DNA from: a bacterium
GTDB lineage: Bacteria; Desulfobacterota; UBA8473
Direction: 5' to 3'
Length of the DNA stretch: 5,293 nt
Assembly: GCA_009773075.1 (NCBI GenBank)
Contig: WOUX01000090.1
Location: 1 to 5,293 of the forward strand
The stretch's first letter is position 1; the number at the start of each line of letters is the position of its first letter. Below the pieces are notes generated by a model. It saw only the letters and a program-made list of their open reading frames with translations, ran no database searches and was not told the origin of the DNA. Position numbers and translations under genes: made by a program. Positions 5,284-5,293 of this stretch are shown here, piece by piece.

Positions 5284-5293
5284 GAATAATTTT

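Overview
The window is a compact, all-forward-strand block of bacterial core genes. In order they are the 3' end of pyrH (UMP kinase), frr (ribosome recycling factor), a 56-residue two-cluster ferredoxin, uppS (undecaprenyl diphosphate synthase), cdsA (CDP-diglyceride synthase), dxr (DXP reductoisomerase of the MEP pathway) and rseP (RIP/site-2 zinc metalloprotease). The series pyrH-frr-uppS-cdsA-dxr-rseP is a widely conserved bacterial order. The unusual insertion is the ferredoxin between frr and uppS. All full-length genes have near-family lengths and intact catalytic motifs, and there are no frameshifts.

The organism is a bacterium with rather A+T-rich DNA that uses the MEP isoprenoid pathway. 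A low-potential bacterial ferredoxin of clostridial type suggests an anaerobe or an anaerobe-derived lineage. The intergenic repeats remind me of those in Deltaproteobacteria/Desulfobacterota-like and other anaerobic Gram-negative genomes, but that is memory, not a search, and the lineage cannot be fixed from this window.

Layout: 1-931 is a tight cluster in which pyrH and frr overlap by ATGA and the ferredoxin follows frr after 29 bp. 932-1290 is a 359-bp gap. It holds a long G+C-rich imperfect palindrome (about 1048-1190) and two candidate promoters. 1291-2840 is uppS-cdsA, joined by a TGATG overlap. 2841-3021 is a 181-bp spacer with nested inverted repeats built on AGGCACAAAG and TAGCCTA words. 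3022-5256 is dxr-rseP, 21 bp apart. After rseP a third, different repeat begins (three GAAGTCA-like heptamers) and the window ends.

Functionally, dxr makes MEP, which leads to the isoprenoid precursors. UppS elongates these to undecaprenyl diphosphate, the lipid carrier for cell-wall and O-antigen synthesis. CdsA makes the CDP-diacylglycerol precursor of phospholipids. RseP cleaves membrane proteins in the envelope. PyrH and Frr serve nucleotide supply and translation. The last two MEP enzymes (IspG and IspH, not in this window) are Fe-S enzymes that need electrons, so the ferredoxin could be their donor; this is a hypothesis only. I see no novel multi-gene system. The most interesting material is the ferredoxin and the three unrelated repeat structures, one at each break between gene pairs.
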